The position numbers and the translations under genes are program-made. Positions 1-12,580 of a stretch of DNA of 64,000 bases are shown here, in pieces. Source of the stretch: Anisodus tanguticus (lineage: Eukaryota > Streptophyta > Magnoliopsida > Solanales > Solanaceae); the NCBI GenBank assembly GCA_034509755.1, contig CM067541.1, positions 14,248,001 to 14,312,000 on the forward strand. Direction: 5' to 3'. The notes beneath the pieces were generated by a model. That model was not told the DNA's origin and searched no databases. It saw nothing but the letters and a program-made list of their open reading frames with translations. How positions within the stretch are numbered: the stretch's first letter is position 1; each line of letters opens with the position of its first letter.

Positions 1-2600
1 CGATTGTGATGGTGGTTTCCGGGAGATGCGCCTGAGTCTTGCCGCTGGAATTTATGGCTCTTTGCTGCTGGGTGTTTCACTGCAAGAAGACAAAGAAAAT
101 AGAAACGAGGGTGGGGGTGATGGGTGTCTGTGGAGGGGAGGGATGGGGAGAGAAGGGAAGGGGAAACCTACCTTTTACCGGTGAGGAGGTGGTCGCCGGT
201 GGCGGGGTTGTGGTGGGCGGGGAGAGAGAAAAGTGCTAGAGAGAGAAAGAGAAAGAGCCGTTCTCAAGGAGACTGATGAGATAAACCTGTCACAACTCAT
301 ATCTGTGAAAATTTAATGGGGTCGCCAACCCTAACTTCATACTCGGATTTTTTAAAACTTCAATCCCATATGTCCGAAGTCGATTTAAAGAGGCTAAAAT
401 CATAAAAAATTATTAACCTTGACTATACTTTAAATAAGGGTCCTAAAATTGACTATGTGTATAGTTGTCATCAACACTTAATTCTGAGTTAGAATAGCTC
501 GATTAACAAGAATTTTGGCAGAATTTTCCTTGTAAATAGCATACTCCAGCTAATAGCCTGTCATAAATTAAATCTCTTCATTGTATGTCAATATTGTTAT
601 ATCCAATAATATTCATCACATTGAATAATTAAACATCTTAACTCAGTGAAAAATTCTCGTACTCAACATCTTATACAAGTAGTTAAAAAGAAATCACACA
701 TGCACAACGAAACCTAACCGTGAAAATATGGATAAATTCTCTAGAGACGTGAGTCCACACTAAGTGAATGATAATTTATTAATCTATGAAATAGCATGGA
801 AATATAATTAAGTGTCGAAGATATGCATAGTGGAAACACATTACGTATAAAAATTATCTATAGTTTGAATTCATAAACCTCATGTAAAACTTATAATTAT
901 TATCTCCTAATAGCTTAATATAAAAGTAGAAGGTAGGAATAATTGATATTACTAGTGGAAGAATCTTATTCTAGATTATTAATTGTTCGACTTACAAGTA
1001 AGACTTACATGGGAGCGCTGCCCCAATGGCCTTATGCGGTGCGAATTCAAATATAATTGAGCTTTAATACGAGTACCGAACGAAAACCAATAAAATAAAA
1101 AATAAAATGAAGAGCAAGCTATGTGGAAATACTGTCGAACAATAACATTTGAAGTTCTAAATACTAGATTATTCACTTCATTAATTAGTCGCTTAAGTCT
1201 TACATAAATTCTACAAATATAATAAGTTTCACCTTGCTACAAACATTGCATTCTACAGATACAAGCACATACATGGTTAGGGAGAATTGTTTCAAATTTG
1301 AAAGCAAACCACAACAATTTCACTGTCGTGGGATGGATAGAATTCATCCTTTCTTAACCAAAAATATTGGGTTCGAGCGCTGAGATTAAAAATATAACGA
1401 GTTCTTCCTCCTTTAATGTGCCTTACATTTGTATTAATCAGACTACAAAACGAATACTAAACACCGGATAAAAAAGAAGAAGCAAACCATAGATATTGGT
1501 ACTCCAAATATCAAATACAACAACAACAATCCACTTGCAGAGTACCTCTATTTATAGAGACGTCTAAGATGTTTATCTTATTTCTTTTTAAAAAAATCTT
1601 TCTTAGTTTTATTTTTATTTGTTTATTTACTTTTATCATTTTCTCAACAACTTTGTTAATTAAGATGAGATATGAAAGGGGCCGGGCTGAATACCACTTT
1701 TCATTGGTGGACCTACACTTCAAAAACCAATTAAAAATAATAATATTAAGCTTTAGCTATAGCTCAAACTTAACCATTTAACCAGAATTTCATACCCGAG
1801 AGTTAGATAGAATATAGTATGAAATCGTACTGATTTGTCATGGATTCCATGCCGCAATTGACTAATTTTGGTTCCTCTGGCCGCCATTTCTAATATTGCT
1901 CAACTTAAGGGTCAAAATATTTTGTTTAAATTTAAGATGCAAAATTTATAATCTTGAAAACAAGACAAGTTATCTGTAAAAATGACTTGATGATGCAAAA
2001 TTCTTAATTATACTGATGGAGTACAATCAAACCTGGCTTAGTGAGATGATATAGAGAACATATGATAAATAACATAATATGAAAGTCGGGTCAAAAAAAA
2101 CTTACTCCTTATTATAGTGAATTGTAGTTATAGAATAGTTATTAAAGAGATGTCTGACGTGTATATAACAACAAAAAATATCAAACAACTTAAATAAAAT
2201 ACATAAATGGATTGATTTTTGTTGACTCCGTCAAGCAAATGGATTAGAAGGGAAAAAGTTAAAGTAATAATGTCATAATAAGGAGTCATTATCACTTTAA
2301 TTGTGAAGATTAGCCAAAACTAGCTACCAAATGTCCTTATTTCTTAAGTGAAATTTAACGTGAACCAAGTAAAACAAGTACACTCATTAGATTCACTTGC
2401 GTGTCAAAAATTTTCTGCTTTATCTTATTTGGGAATAAAGTAGCTCAAACTTTTTATGGTTTGAGAAAGAAACTCATGGCAACTTTTGCAACCATGTATA
2501 AGATTTAATTAGTTGGTTTAATGAAAATTTTACCTACCAAATTAGTGATTGGATGTCTTCTTCATTTTGCATTCTACATTAATGTATAATAAAGTCAATT
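1..2600. other. Intergenic DNA, no gene recognised
   Basis: No recognisable gene is seen. The first 300 bases are GC- and purine-rich (runs of GGGGAGGG and GAGAGA type) and contrast with the AT-rich DNA that follows. They contain a 66-codon plus-strand ORF without recognisable domains and could be the edge of a feature lying left of the window. The rest is AT-rich, with short ORFs of low complexity only. Confidence 0.5.
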
Positions 2601-2614
2601 GTTTTTGTGACGTT

Positions 2615-2960
2615 CATGACGGGAGGACGGGCTGATGAGAACAGATCACAAAGAAGGACTAGCAGGCTTTTAGACTGATGTTTGACAAGTTTTTAAAAGA
2701 ATGCACATGATATCTCCGATGAATCTCACATCAGAATGAGAGAAGAAAGTGAATAGCTTTATAAGACATATCACAACTTCATTTGATATGCTGAATCTCA
2801 CATAAGAATGAGAGAAGAAAGTAAATAGCTTTATAAGACATATCACAAGTTCATTTGATATGCGCATTTTAGAACTTTATGATAGCGTAGCCCAATAGAC
2901 AAATCTACGAGACCTGTTAGGTCAAAGCAAATAATACGTGTCATGATCCTCATGGCCTAC
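2615..2960. repeat. Decayed dispersed repeat, copy 1
   Basis: This segment resembles 15846-16135 by eye. Both contain a GTGAC...GACG...GAGAACRG start, a central block with 'agaatgagagaagaaa' or 'ataatgaaaaagaaaaatga', a TTATAAGRCATA block, and an end reading 'tagcccaat...acaaatc...tgtca'. The family is not identified. An LTR or LTR-derived fragment is possible, since a TATAAATA box lies downstream near 3193, but no partner LTR or primer-binding site was found. Confidence 0.45.
2721..2864. repeat. 72-bp tandem duplication
   Basis: Two adjacent units, starting at 2721 and 2793, begin 'gaatctcacat' and end 'tcatttgatatgc'. They differ at only a few bases. The related copy near 15.96 kb has a single unit, so the duplication is probably local and later than dispersal of the family. 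Confidence 0.85.
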
Positions 2961-3420
2961 GACATTTCCTACTCCTACTTTTCATACAAAGGGAATGGGC
3001 AGCCTGGAAAGCTTGGAATGATTACAAGAGGTCGAATCCATTGTCATGTTTGTCACGGACGAGTGACGATTGACCGAGGGGCCCTTGGGCCTAAGGGAAT
3101 AGATGGACTTGAATCGTGACAGGTTTCTCAAGTGGTTAATTTTATTGTTAGCTTTCTACGTATCATATAATTGATTTGGAAAGCCTTCTAGTATAAATAG
3201 CAAAATGAAGAGGATTGAGTGTGTATTTATATTATTTCCTATTTTTATTTAGTGTTTCTCTGTAATTATTTATGTTTTTAGTGTATTCTGCTTCTGTTTT
3301 ATTTGGATATATGATAGTTAGATAGATTAAAAAATTAATCATCCTAATAAAAATAATATTTACCTACTTAATATAAAGTTTTCTTTATTAGATTCTCATT
3401 ATAAAATGGACTTAATTCTA

Positions 3421-4322
3421 AAATAATGTTGGGTTTGGTGTTGTGACATTTGACCCAACATATCTTCTGAAGTACTGATTTGAATGCATAAAAATGTTGG
3501 GACAAATGTCATAACATTCGGACCAACATCTTCGAAAAACAGTTTTTCCTTACTTCACGGAATGAAGTAATATTTTTGTAAATATTACTATGAAGTAAAA
3601 ATGACTTGCAAGGTAAAAATGAGCCAGTGAAAAACGTGGGAAGAACGAGTCAAGGTTGTTGCTTTGCGTGAGGAACAAGTCAAAGATGTTAGAGGATTTT
3701 ACTCCATGATCTTCTCCAACAAACACACCAACTGCCCACCTTTCCCTCAACCTTCTCAACGGATCGATGAGCTCTTCAAGGAAGACTCTCTACTATAAAT
3801 AGAGAGGCTACTACAGTGAATCGATATCCAGAATCAGATTGCAAAAATACCAAGAGAGATCTCGGGATTTCATCTCAGAAATCTGGATCATAAGTATTGC
3901 CTGAGTGTATCGACAACATTCTGTCAAACATTACAATTGCTATTTAGATTCTAGATTGGTTTTCTATGGAGCGATTGTAATGAGAGGATATCTATGTCTA
4001 CTTAGTTAGATTTTTCAGGCAGAAGTCATATGCAACTTCAACTTTTAATTCCTTTTCATTTTATCTTATAAATCTATAAAGAAAGAAATTTGTAATTTTG
4101 TATATAATATATATACAATACATTTGGTCATTATTATATAACTTATGAAAATTTTAAACCTTTGTGTTCTTTAAATTTCGCTGCATTTACTCTTTAAAGT
4201 TACTATTTTGCTAAGTGTTGTTACTGGTGTCGGATGACATAATTGCCGACATTCGGAAACAGAATTGACATTCTATTTATTTCATTTTGTTTTTACTTTC
4301 CCATAGCGTTTGACACCCTTCA
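3421..4322 (+). repeat. 5' LTR of the 10-kb copia element
   Basis: It is a direct repeat of 12581-13464 and ends in CCCTTCA exactly where the right copy ends. The left copy retains about 60 bp near 4120-4185 and 14 bp near 4235 that the right copy lacks. The right copy instead has a much longer TA microsatellite. Confidence 0.93.
3794..3800 (+). promoter_or_regulatory. TATA box in 5' LTR
   Basis: TATAAAT lies in the context 'ctactataaatagagagg' about 525 bp before the LTR end. The same box is present at 12954-12960 in the 3' LTR. It is the likely core promoter for the element's genomic RNA; the start site is inferred about 30 bp downstream. Confidence 0.7.
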
Positions 4323-4324
4323 AG

Positions 4325-4337
4325 TGGTATCAGAGCC
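4325..4337 (+). other. Primer-binding site (tRNA-iMet)
   Basis: TGGTATCAGAGCC begins two bases after the LTR end. It matches the complement of the 3' end of plant initiator tRNA-Met, the usual primer for copia minus-strand synthesis. Confidence 0.93.
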
Positions 4338-4379
4338 GACACTTAACATAATAAGTGTTTGGTCATGTTGTCATAAGCT

Positions 4380-6120
4380 ATGGATCCGGCAAATCCGACC
4401 ATTGGTAGATTTTCTATTTTAAATGGATCAAATTATGCCTATTGGAAGATTCACCTACGTTCGCATATCAAATCAATTGATATTCGTGCATAAAGATCTA
4501 TAACCAATGGGTATGTTATTCCAGTGTTATCACCGGATGAAGAAGGTGACATTATTGCTAAACCTGAATCCGAATGGACTACAGAAGAATCTAATTATGC
4601 TAGCTTTAAAGAAAAGACCTTAAATGCAATTTTTGGATGGGTTGATCTTTACATGTTCAAACTCATTCAAAACTTTCCCACAACCAAGGACGCATGGGAT
4701 ACTTTACAAATTCATTGAGAAGGGAGCTCAAGTGTTCGTCGAACAAAGCTACACATGCTCATGAGTAAATATGAACGTTTAAGGATGGAAGAAGCGGATG
4801 ATATTAAATCTTAGTTTGAAAAGTTGATTGACATCTCAAATGAATGTCAAGTGCTTGGTGAACCATTAACCAACACTCAACTTGTTGAAAAGGTTCTCTG
4901 TTCTCTTCCTGAAAAGTTTAATTTAAAGATTTGTGCTATTGAAGAAACTCACAGTCTTGCCACAATGGACCTTCATACCTTGATGAGCATACTCAAAACT
5001 TATGAGATGAACATTGAGAATCAAAAGGAATTGTATAAAAGCAAGAATATGGCACTTCAAGTTCAATCATCGGAGAGTCAAATCGAAGAAGAGGATGAGA
5101 ATCTTGAAGAAATTGGTGAAGGTGCAAATGTTTCCTTACTCACTCAAAAAATACAATTCGATGGTGAGGAAGTTCAACAATGAGAGAAATCAATCTAAAT
5201 CTAGAGAGCACCAAAACCAAGTCTTCAATCAAAATCCCACTAGATTCCTTCCCAATGTACAAAAATGAAATCAACTAAGAAGAACTAACTCAGATCGTAC
5301 CAAATTTGACCCCAAACAACTTGAGTCTGTGAAATGTCATGCATGCTCAGGTTGGGATCATTATGCTAATGAATGTGCAAACACTCTTAGAAAATTTGGT
5401 AAGAACCTATGAGTTTCTCTTAGTGATGATGAAGAAGAAGAGGAAGGAGATCGTGAAATTGAAACACAAGCAATGTTGGCCACTGTTTTCGAACAATCTC
5501 TATCAGATAATTAAGATGTCGTATATAATGTTGTCTCAAATGTCACGACATTTGCTCCAACATCAACAAAGACATCAACATCCTCAGCGACATCCGAAAG
5601 GTATGAATTCTTTAACTATTCTGATGTTAATTTCTTTAGTGGTTCTATTTCTATTAGTGAGGCTGATTGTATCAATCAAGTTGAATGCAAAGATGATATG
5701 ATTAATGAATTACAAAGTATTTATAAAGCCTTAATCATAGAATCCAAGCAACTTGACAAAAAGGTAAAATCTTTAACTCATGAGAATTTAGAATTAACAG
5801 GCATGATAACCCCGACTTGAGGTTGACTTACCAAAAATGATATGGAATTTGGTAAGATTCGTGCAAAATTGGATTTAGCCGAAGCAACCTTCCACAAGAT
5901 CAACACATGGACTTCTAAATTGAATGAGATACTCAACTTTAGTAAACCTTCACATGCAGGTATTGGGTACGAAAACTCTCTTAAAACCATATGCTCTAAT
6001 ATATTTGATAAAAATGAGAAAATACGCTTTGTAAAAGAAAAAGGAAAGAATAATAGGTTCTCAGATATGTCAAAGAATACGAAGTTTGTATGTCATCACT
6101 GTAACTCCCCTGGACCTTAA
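4380..6120 (+). pseudogene. Broken gag of the 10-kb copia element
   Basis: The reading frame opens at ATG 4380 with MDPANPTIGRFSILNG, a copia gag start, and would encode the capsid/nucleocapsid polyprotein. Stops interrupt it at 4491, 4716 and about 4812, and the frame shifts near 5150-5180. Downstream in the new frame a CCHC zinc knuckle (C-X2-C-X4-H-X4-C) is intact at 5335-5376, followed by an acidic stretch. A second, damaged knuckle beginning CHHCNSPG sits near 6093-6115. A further stop is at 5410. The acidic and coiled spacer between the two knuckles fits the long gag of SIRE-like elements. Several stops can be read as CAG/CGA to TAG/TGA. No functional protein is expected. Confidence 0.88.
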
Positions 6121-6304
6121 AACCATACTGTTTCAAACTTCAAAATCTGTGAGCAAAATGTTGCCTAAATTGTTGTCCAACATTCCGGATAAACATCGAA
6201 GCAACATTTATGAGCCAAAAGGTAAAAAATATTTAAGAGAGTTTGAGTTCCTAAAAAGGATGTAACTTGTAGTTGTCATAACTGCATTAAGAACTAATAT
6301 TTCA

Positions 6305-9300
6305 GGTTCTTGATACTTTTATAGTGGGTGTTCTCACCACATGACATGTCCAAAAGGTTTTCTAAAGAACTATGAGTCATTCAATGGAGGAAACATGACT
6401 TATGGAGGTGATAGTAAAAACAAAATAATTGAAAAAGGGATCTTGGATGTTCCTGAATTTCTAGCCTTAAGAAATGTCTTACACGTTGAGGGCTTAATGG
6501 CTAATTTAATTAGTATTAGTCAATTGTGTGGTGACAATCTTGACGTAAAGTTTAATAAGAATGCCTGTAAAGTTACGAATAAAGCAAATATATGTGTCAT
6601 GACAGGTACAAGAACATGTGACAATTGCTATCTTGTTGTAAGACAAGAAACATACAACAATGCTAAGATCAATGACACAACACTATGACATCAAAAGTTG
6701 GGGCATGTCAACTACCACAATTTAGAAAAATTGGTCTCATATGAAGCGGTTAGAGGCATACCCAAACTTAGCCATAAAGGTAAAACTGTCTGTGAAGATT
6801 GTTTGAAAGGTAAACAAACCCGTGTCTCTCATAATATTGTCCAACATGACGGACAACATTCAGGTATGTCTCATTGTTTTCAATTTCTACATATGAATTT
6901 AATGGGTCCAATTGAAGTAGACAGTCTAGTAGGCATGAGGTATTCCTTTGTGATAGTAGATGATTTTTCTAGATATTTTTGGATATATTTTTTCAAAGAA
7001 AAATCACAAACGTTTGACATGTTTAAAATCTTGCACTCTAGAATTACTCTCTTATTTTTTTGGATTAGATCCGACCATGAAAAAGAATTTGAAAATAGTT
7101 CATTCACAAATTTTTGTGAGAAAAAGAGAATTTTTTCATGAGTTTTCTGCCCCCAAAACTCCTCAACAGAATGAGGTTGCAGAACGGAAGAATAGGACAT
7201 TGCATGAAATGACAAGAGTTATGCTTAGTTCTAAACACTTGTCAAAACGTTTATGGGCAGAAGCCTTGAATACTGCTAATCACATCACTAATAGAGTCTA
7301 TTTAAGGCCAGGAACAAAGATGACACTCCATGAGATTATAAATGGAAAGAAACCAAATTTGCATTACTTTCATGTTTTTGGGTGTATTTGTTATATTTTA
7401 AATGACAGGGATCATTTGGCAAAAATTGACTCTAAGAGTGATAAAGAAATTTTTGTTGGCTATTCACAAAATAATTATGCTTATCAAGTATACAATCTAC
7501 GATCCAGAACTATACAAGAGTCTATAAATGTTATCTTTGATGATCTTTATGATATTTTAGGAAAAACTATTGAAAATAACATTGTAGATACAGTGGAAAG
7601 ACCATAGATTGTAGAAGAGTTGGATGTTGCCACAAATGTTGCCACACCTAGAGCAACATCCGAAACAACAATAGAGGCCACAAAGGCCACATATGAGGAT
7701 TCGAGTGCTGAATTGTTAGACCAAGTTCGTAGGGACCCCTTATCAAGGATTATGAAGAATCATCCAACGGGCCAAGTGATAGGGGGAGATTTTGAAAGAA
7801 GTAGAACAAGAGGAAAAGAACCACTCTACTATACAGAAATGGTAAGGTATGTGTGTATGTCAACCATATACCAAGAGGTTAGTCTTTCTTATTTTATATC
7901 TACATTAGAACCAAAGAATGTTGTAGAAGCATAATTTCTGGATACAAGCAATGCAAGAAGAGCTTGAACAATTTTCTCAAAATGAAGTCTAGGACTTGGT
8001 TCCACGTCCAAATAATACAAATGTAATTGGAACTAAGTGGATTTTTAAAATAAATCAGACGAATCAGGAACAATTGTTAGAAACAAAACACGTCTAGTTG
8101 CACAAGGTTATACTCAGGTTGAAGGAATTGATTTTGATGAAACATTCGCACATGTAGCTAGAATTGAATCAGTTAGACTTTTACTTGCTATTGCTTGTTG
8201 TCTAAAAATTACTTTACACCAAATGGATGTAAAAGGTGCCTTCTTAAATGGTTATCTAGACAATGAGGTATATGTTGAACAACCAAAAGGATTTGAACAT
8301 CCTTACCATCCACAATATGTGTACAAGCTCAAAAAGGCTTTGTATGGGTTAAAACAAGCCCTTCGTGCATGGTATGGTCGTTTAACTAACTTTCTTCTTG
8401 ATTTTGGTTTTAACCATGGCGAAGCTGATCGTACCTTGTTTATTAAATGACACGGTATAGATATTGTTATTGCTCAAATCTACATGGATGACATAGTCTT
8501 TGGATCGACTTCTCAGTCGTATCTAAATTCATTTGTTGAAGCTATGTCATCAACATTTTAAATGAGCATGATTGGGAAATTAACTTTTTTCTTAGATTTA
8601 CAGATAAAGCAATGTGAAGATGGAATTTTCATCTCACAGAGTAAATATGCTAAGAATCTAGTTAAAAGATTTGGTTTGGAGAATGCTAAACAGATGAAAA
8701 CGCCAATGGGTTCATCGCAGAAGGTATGTAAGGATAATGTTGGTGAAAATGTCAACCCAACATTATATCGATCTATGATAGGTAGCCTTCTTTATCTTAC
8801 TGCTAGTCGCCCAAATATTATGTTTAGTATTTGTGTTTGTGCACGTTTTTAAGCATGTCCTAAAATGTCACACTTAAATGTCGTGAAACGTATTATTCGA
8901 TATGTTGCTGGCACCTGTGAGTTGGGAATATGGTATTTCAAAGACACTAATCCTAATTTAATAGGATTTAGTGACTCGGATTAGGCTGGAGATATGGATG
9001 ATAGAAAAAGTACAAGTGGGGGATGTTTTTATATTGGCAATAACCTTATTTTATGGTATAGTCGTAAACAAAACTATGTCTCACTTTCAACTACTAAATC
9101 TGAATTTGTAGCAGTTGGAAGTTGTTGCTCTCAATTAATATGGCTACGACACATGTTAGACGACTATGGATATACTAGCAACATTTTGATTTTGTACTGT
9201 GATAATTTGAGTGCTATAAATATTTTCAAAAATCCAGTTCAACACTCACGTACAAAACATATTGATAGTAGACATCACTTTTTAAGAGATTTAGTTGAAA

Positions 9301-9422
9301 CACAGCTAGTTAAAATTGAACATGTTGACACTCTCCATCAACTAGCTGATATTTTTACAAAAGCTTTGGACCATGAGAGATTTTCTAGTTTGAAGAAATC
9401 TCTTGGTCTTTGTAATTTCTAA
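6305..9422 (+). pseudogene. Broken pol (PR-IN-RT-RH) of the 10-kb copia element
   Basis: Domains occur in copia order. The protease motif near 6320 reads YSGCSHH where D-S-G is expected, so the catalytic Asp is lost. The GAG-pre-integrase and integrase zinc region is at about 6670-6870. The integrase core at 6880-7220 has its first acidic residue replaced (HMNLMGP instead of H-x-D-L-M-G-P), while the second Asp (RSDHEKEF) and the Glu (NEVAERKNR) remain. Reverse transcriptase is at about 7940-8860 with YMDD at 8481-8492. RNase H is at about 8880-9410 and ends in a natural stop at 9420-9422. Frame changes occur near 7140 and 8060 and in-frame stops elsewhere. Confidence 0.92.
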
Positions 9423-10308
9423 AAAGAAGGCATTTTTGGTGAATGTCGGCTGAAACGTTGTCTAACATTTCGGGTGACATTTACCTATGTATATCACTAA
9501 CTGATTATTGTTGTTGTATAGTGCATAACTTTTGATCACACAAGTATGATCCTGCAATAAGAATATATTTTCAATGTGATACCATTCCCTGCGATGATAT
9601 ATATATATATATATATATATCATAAAAAGGAAGTATCAAAATAAGGAAAAGTCTTTACATATATTTGGCAACTGTGAAAAATGGGCAAAGGTCGTGAAAA
9701 GATACCGTTCCTATTCTATAGGAGTATCGAGTGCTTCAAAAGAGATTTGAGAATACCATAAAAGTATTCTTATTTTGGACATGAAAAATTCTTTTATATG
9801 TGTTATATGATTAGACCAAGGACACGATGGAAAAATGTTACATTGGTCTAGTGGTCAAACTCATAAAGTGCATATAAAACGTGTCTTGGTTAGTTGCCAA
9901 ATCTGAAAATTCTTGTGGGATCAAAATACTTGTGTCATCTAAAATGTTACTAACATTGTTGTTGACATTTTCAGAAGGTGATATGTGTTGGGATGTTGTG
10001 TTTATCGGATCATTGAAATATCAGATCCTACTCCCTATTATATGCCTTGTTTATAGGAATTTCCAAATTTAAAATGATAAGATTATAGTTTATTCCTACC
10101 GTGATGTTTATCCCAATATTTTTCGTGATGTTTATCTCAATAATTTAGGTGTAAATTATTGTGTAAAAATGAAACACCTAAAACTAAGAGATTTTTATTG
10201 CTAAGAAATGTTAGCCATGTATATAAATATTCCTCTCATTTGCTATCATTTTTTATTTTCCCATAAAAAGGAGGGGAAAATCACAGCGGGTATACATTCT
10301 CTTACCCG
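9423..10308 (+). other. Spacer between pol and ORF3, with AT microsatellite and possible internal TATA box
   Basis: About 890 bp of non-coding internal sequence. It holds an (AT)n run at 9597-9620. A TATATAAAT motif at 10220-10228 lies 80 bp before the ATG of the downstream ORF and could be an internal promoter; this is only an inference from position. Confidence 0.5.
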
Positions 10309-12154
10309 ATGGACTCACCAAATCAAACTCCAATCTCAATCTCAATCTCAAAACCCTCTCCTCAAGCTTCACCTATGGAAATTTCTCCAATGTCAGAACA
10401 AATATCAGCCAATATTCCACCCAACACTCTCATGAACATTAGCCCTTCACCAGAATCAAAAAAATCCAACCATAATATCCCTCAACAACCGGTCCAATCT
10501 TCTTCCTCAAATCTACCTGAAAATCGGTGTACCGCAATAGTTCTTAGAGGCGATGATGAACCTCTAGATATTAGTTACCCGGGAGATAATAATAATCCTA
10601 TAGATATTGATCAAACTTTTGATTTTTCATGTTTGGGTAAAAGACCAAGGTCCTCTACTTTTCATACTCGTTAGTCGAGTAGGATGTTTGAGAAAACAGT
10701 CCATGAAGGTTCAAACAACAAAAGATCTAAACACTCTTACTCGAGCAGTGCCAGTGGTGATTCGGACTATGTGTTCTCAACTGAGGAAGAGGAAAGTGAG
10801 AAAGTACCATCTACTTCTGAACAACCCAGCACGCCTCAAGCAGACGAGGAAATCCCTAATGAAACTCTCCTAAAACAATTCTTACCTAAGGGTGTTCCCA
10901 GGTGTACTAGAACAAGGGCTGATCCAAATGTTACCACTGATGCTACAACATCTCACACAACATTTCAGCCAATATCAGCAGAGGCACATACAACAACATC
11001 CTTCAGCAGTACCAAATCCGAGAGTTCAGCCATTTCTGATTCAGATATTGAGGTATGTGCTTTCTCAGAAAAATTCTATTCTAAAGCTAAATACGATAAA
11101 TTGGACTGGTATAAGAATAGAGTAATTAGACCTGAGAACATGTTAGATATTACTTCATGTACTGAATATGGCTTGATAGAATTCCTCAAGGATAGACAGC
11201 TTCTCAAAACTGTCACAGAAAAAGAACCCTATATTGATGAAGTGATTAGGTTGTTTTATGCTAATCCGAGTCCTGCTATAGAGGATGTCTCCTCAAAATT
11301 TTTTGGGAAGGTATATCTCTAAAACAAGATTTATCAGTTTACACCCTCTATTATAAATCAATGTATAGGACTTGATGCTGAAGAGAGAGTTAGAGATGCA
11401 GAACAAGTGACAGAAAATAGGGATAAAATGATTGAATACCTCACTGGAGGTATAATGAAAAAGTGAATCCCTAGATGCCCAGCGTCAAAACTAACAACCT
11501 TATTTTCCACCCTCCACAAAATTGCTATTCACAATTGGCTTCCTTCCTTGAATGGGTAGGTTGTGACATTTGAACAAGCTTCCCTATTATTTAAAATTGG
11601 GAAAGGCTTAAAAGTTGATTTAGGAAAGATGATCTTTTAACAAGTTGCCAACTTGGCTGAAAAAGAATCAACTTTAATCCTTTCATTTCCCTCTCTAATC
11701 TACCAAATCTTGACTACCCATGGCTTTGAACCTAAGAGAGAGGATATTGTAGGAAATACTTCTGACCTTTACACAATAAACAAGGCAATTTTAAAGAGCA
11801 AAGAAATAGTTTGACTTGCTTTGGAAGAAGGAAGCCAAATGTGAGAATGTTGCCAGGAATGTCACCAACATTCAGGGTAACACTAATTCAATACATCCAA
11901 CCCTGTCAACAGACTGGCTAGTGGGTCAAATAGCAAAAATCAACCAACAAATTTCAGAGGTTGATGTTGCCAAAGATACCTTAGTTCAAGCCAGATACCA
12001 TTTCTTGCTATTACTTTCTTCACATAAAGGGGGAGATGCTTCTGTGCACGGGGAGCAAGGGAAGAGGCTGAAGGTGCACATGGTGCTGCTGCTGAAGAAG
12101 TTGTTGATACTGTTGTGCAAAAAGAAGAAGCCGTTGGGAGGAAGGTGTTGCTGA
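10309..12154 (+). pseudogene. Extra post-pol ORF (ORF3) of the SIRE-like element, broken
   Basis: One reading frame starts at ATG 10309 (MDSPNQTPISISIS) and is maintained to about 11815, despite stops at 10672, 11320, 11464, 11557, 11638 and 11812. It then continues in another frame to about 12154. The N-terminal third is rich in Ser, Pro and Thr. A basic KRPRS patch follows near 10641, then an acidic EEEESE stretch. From about 11065 comes a conserved-looking globular region (FYSKAKYDKLDWYKNR; VIRLFYANPS; IYQFTPSIINQCIGL) that resembles the domain annotated as 'putative plant transposon protein' in plant databases. The C-terminal part looks amphipathic and may form a coiled coil. SIRE-lineage elements are known to carry an ORF here, sometimes called env-like. 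I see no signal peptide or membrane segment supporting an envelope function. Confidence 0.75.
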
Positions 12155-12567
12155 ACAGGCTAAGGCTGAGGGCTAAAGCTGAAGTTGTTATGCAGAAGTA
12201 GAAAGCTGCTGCTGCATAATGAGCCAGAAAGGAACGGGTTGATGTGCTGCACCATGAGCTTTTAATGTTTGGTTTATGATTGTTTGGATTATGAACTACT
12301 TTATGTTTTGGTTAATGATTGATGTGGATGTTTATTTTGGACAATGGTTTATTCTGAAAATGGGTTCTTTCTTTTTGTGTTGTGTATATTGGATGATATG
12401 TGTGCACATATCATTTTCTAATCCTATGACTTGGTATACACAAATTTTGCTTGTATTCCATCACAGGTTAAGGGGGAGTTTGTCAGTAATCACAGGTGTT
12501 GGACAACATCTATGACAATGCACTAAGTCGTTTGTACATTTTGTAATGTGTTTTGTGAAGAAATGCA

Positions 12568-12580
12568 AAAAGGGGGAGAT
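12568..12580 (+). other. Polypurine tract
   Basis: AAAAGGGGGAGAT lies directly before the 3' LTR and is the plus-strand primer typical of SIRE/Maximus-like copia elements. Confidence 0.9.

Noticed and set aside
39..239. 66-codon ORF at the left edge
   Set aside because: Low-complexity Gly/Val/Glu sequence from a purine-rich region, with no domain and no support as a gene.
2634..2660. Hammerhead ribozyme core suggested by CTGATGAGA
   Set aside because: No matching GAAA strand or stems in the right places; it does not fold as a retrozyme hammerhead.
3550..3759. 69-codon minus-strand ORF found twice (also 12710-12919)
   Set aside because: It lies antisense in both LTRs; the duplication reflects the LTRs, not a gene family.
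4325..4337. Possible tRNA gene at the TGGTATCAGAGCC motif
   Set aside because: Only the primer-binding match is present, with no cloverleaf around it; the same holds at 14681, 41343 and 50860.
10309..12154. Calling ORF3 an envelope gene
   Set aside because: No signal peptide, fusion-like segment or membrane helix is visible; the position alone is not enough.
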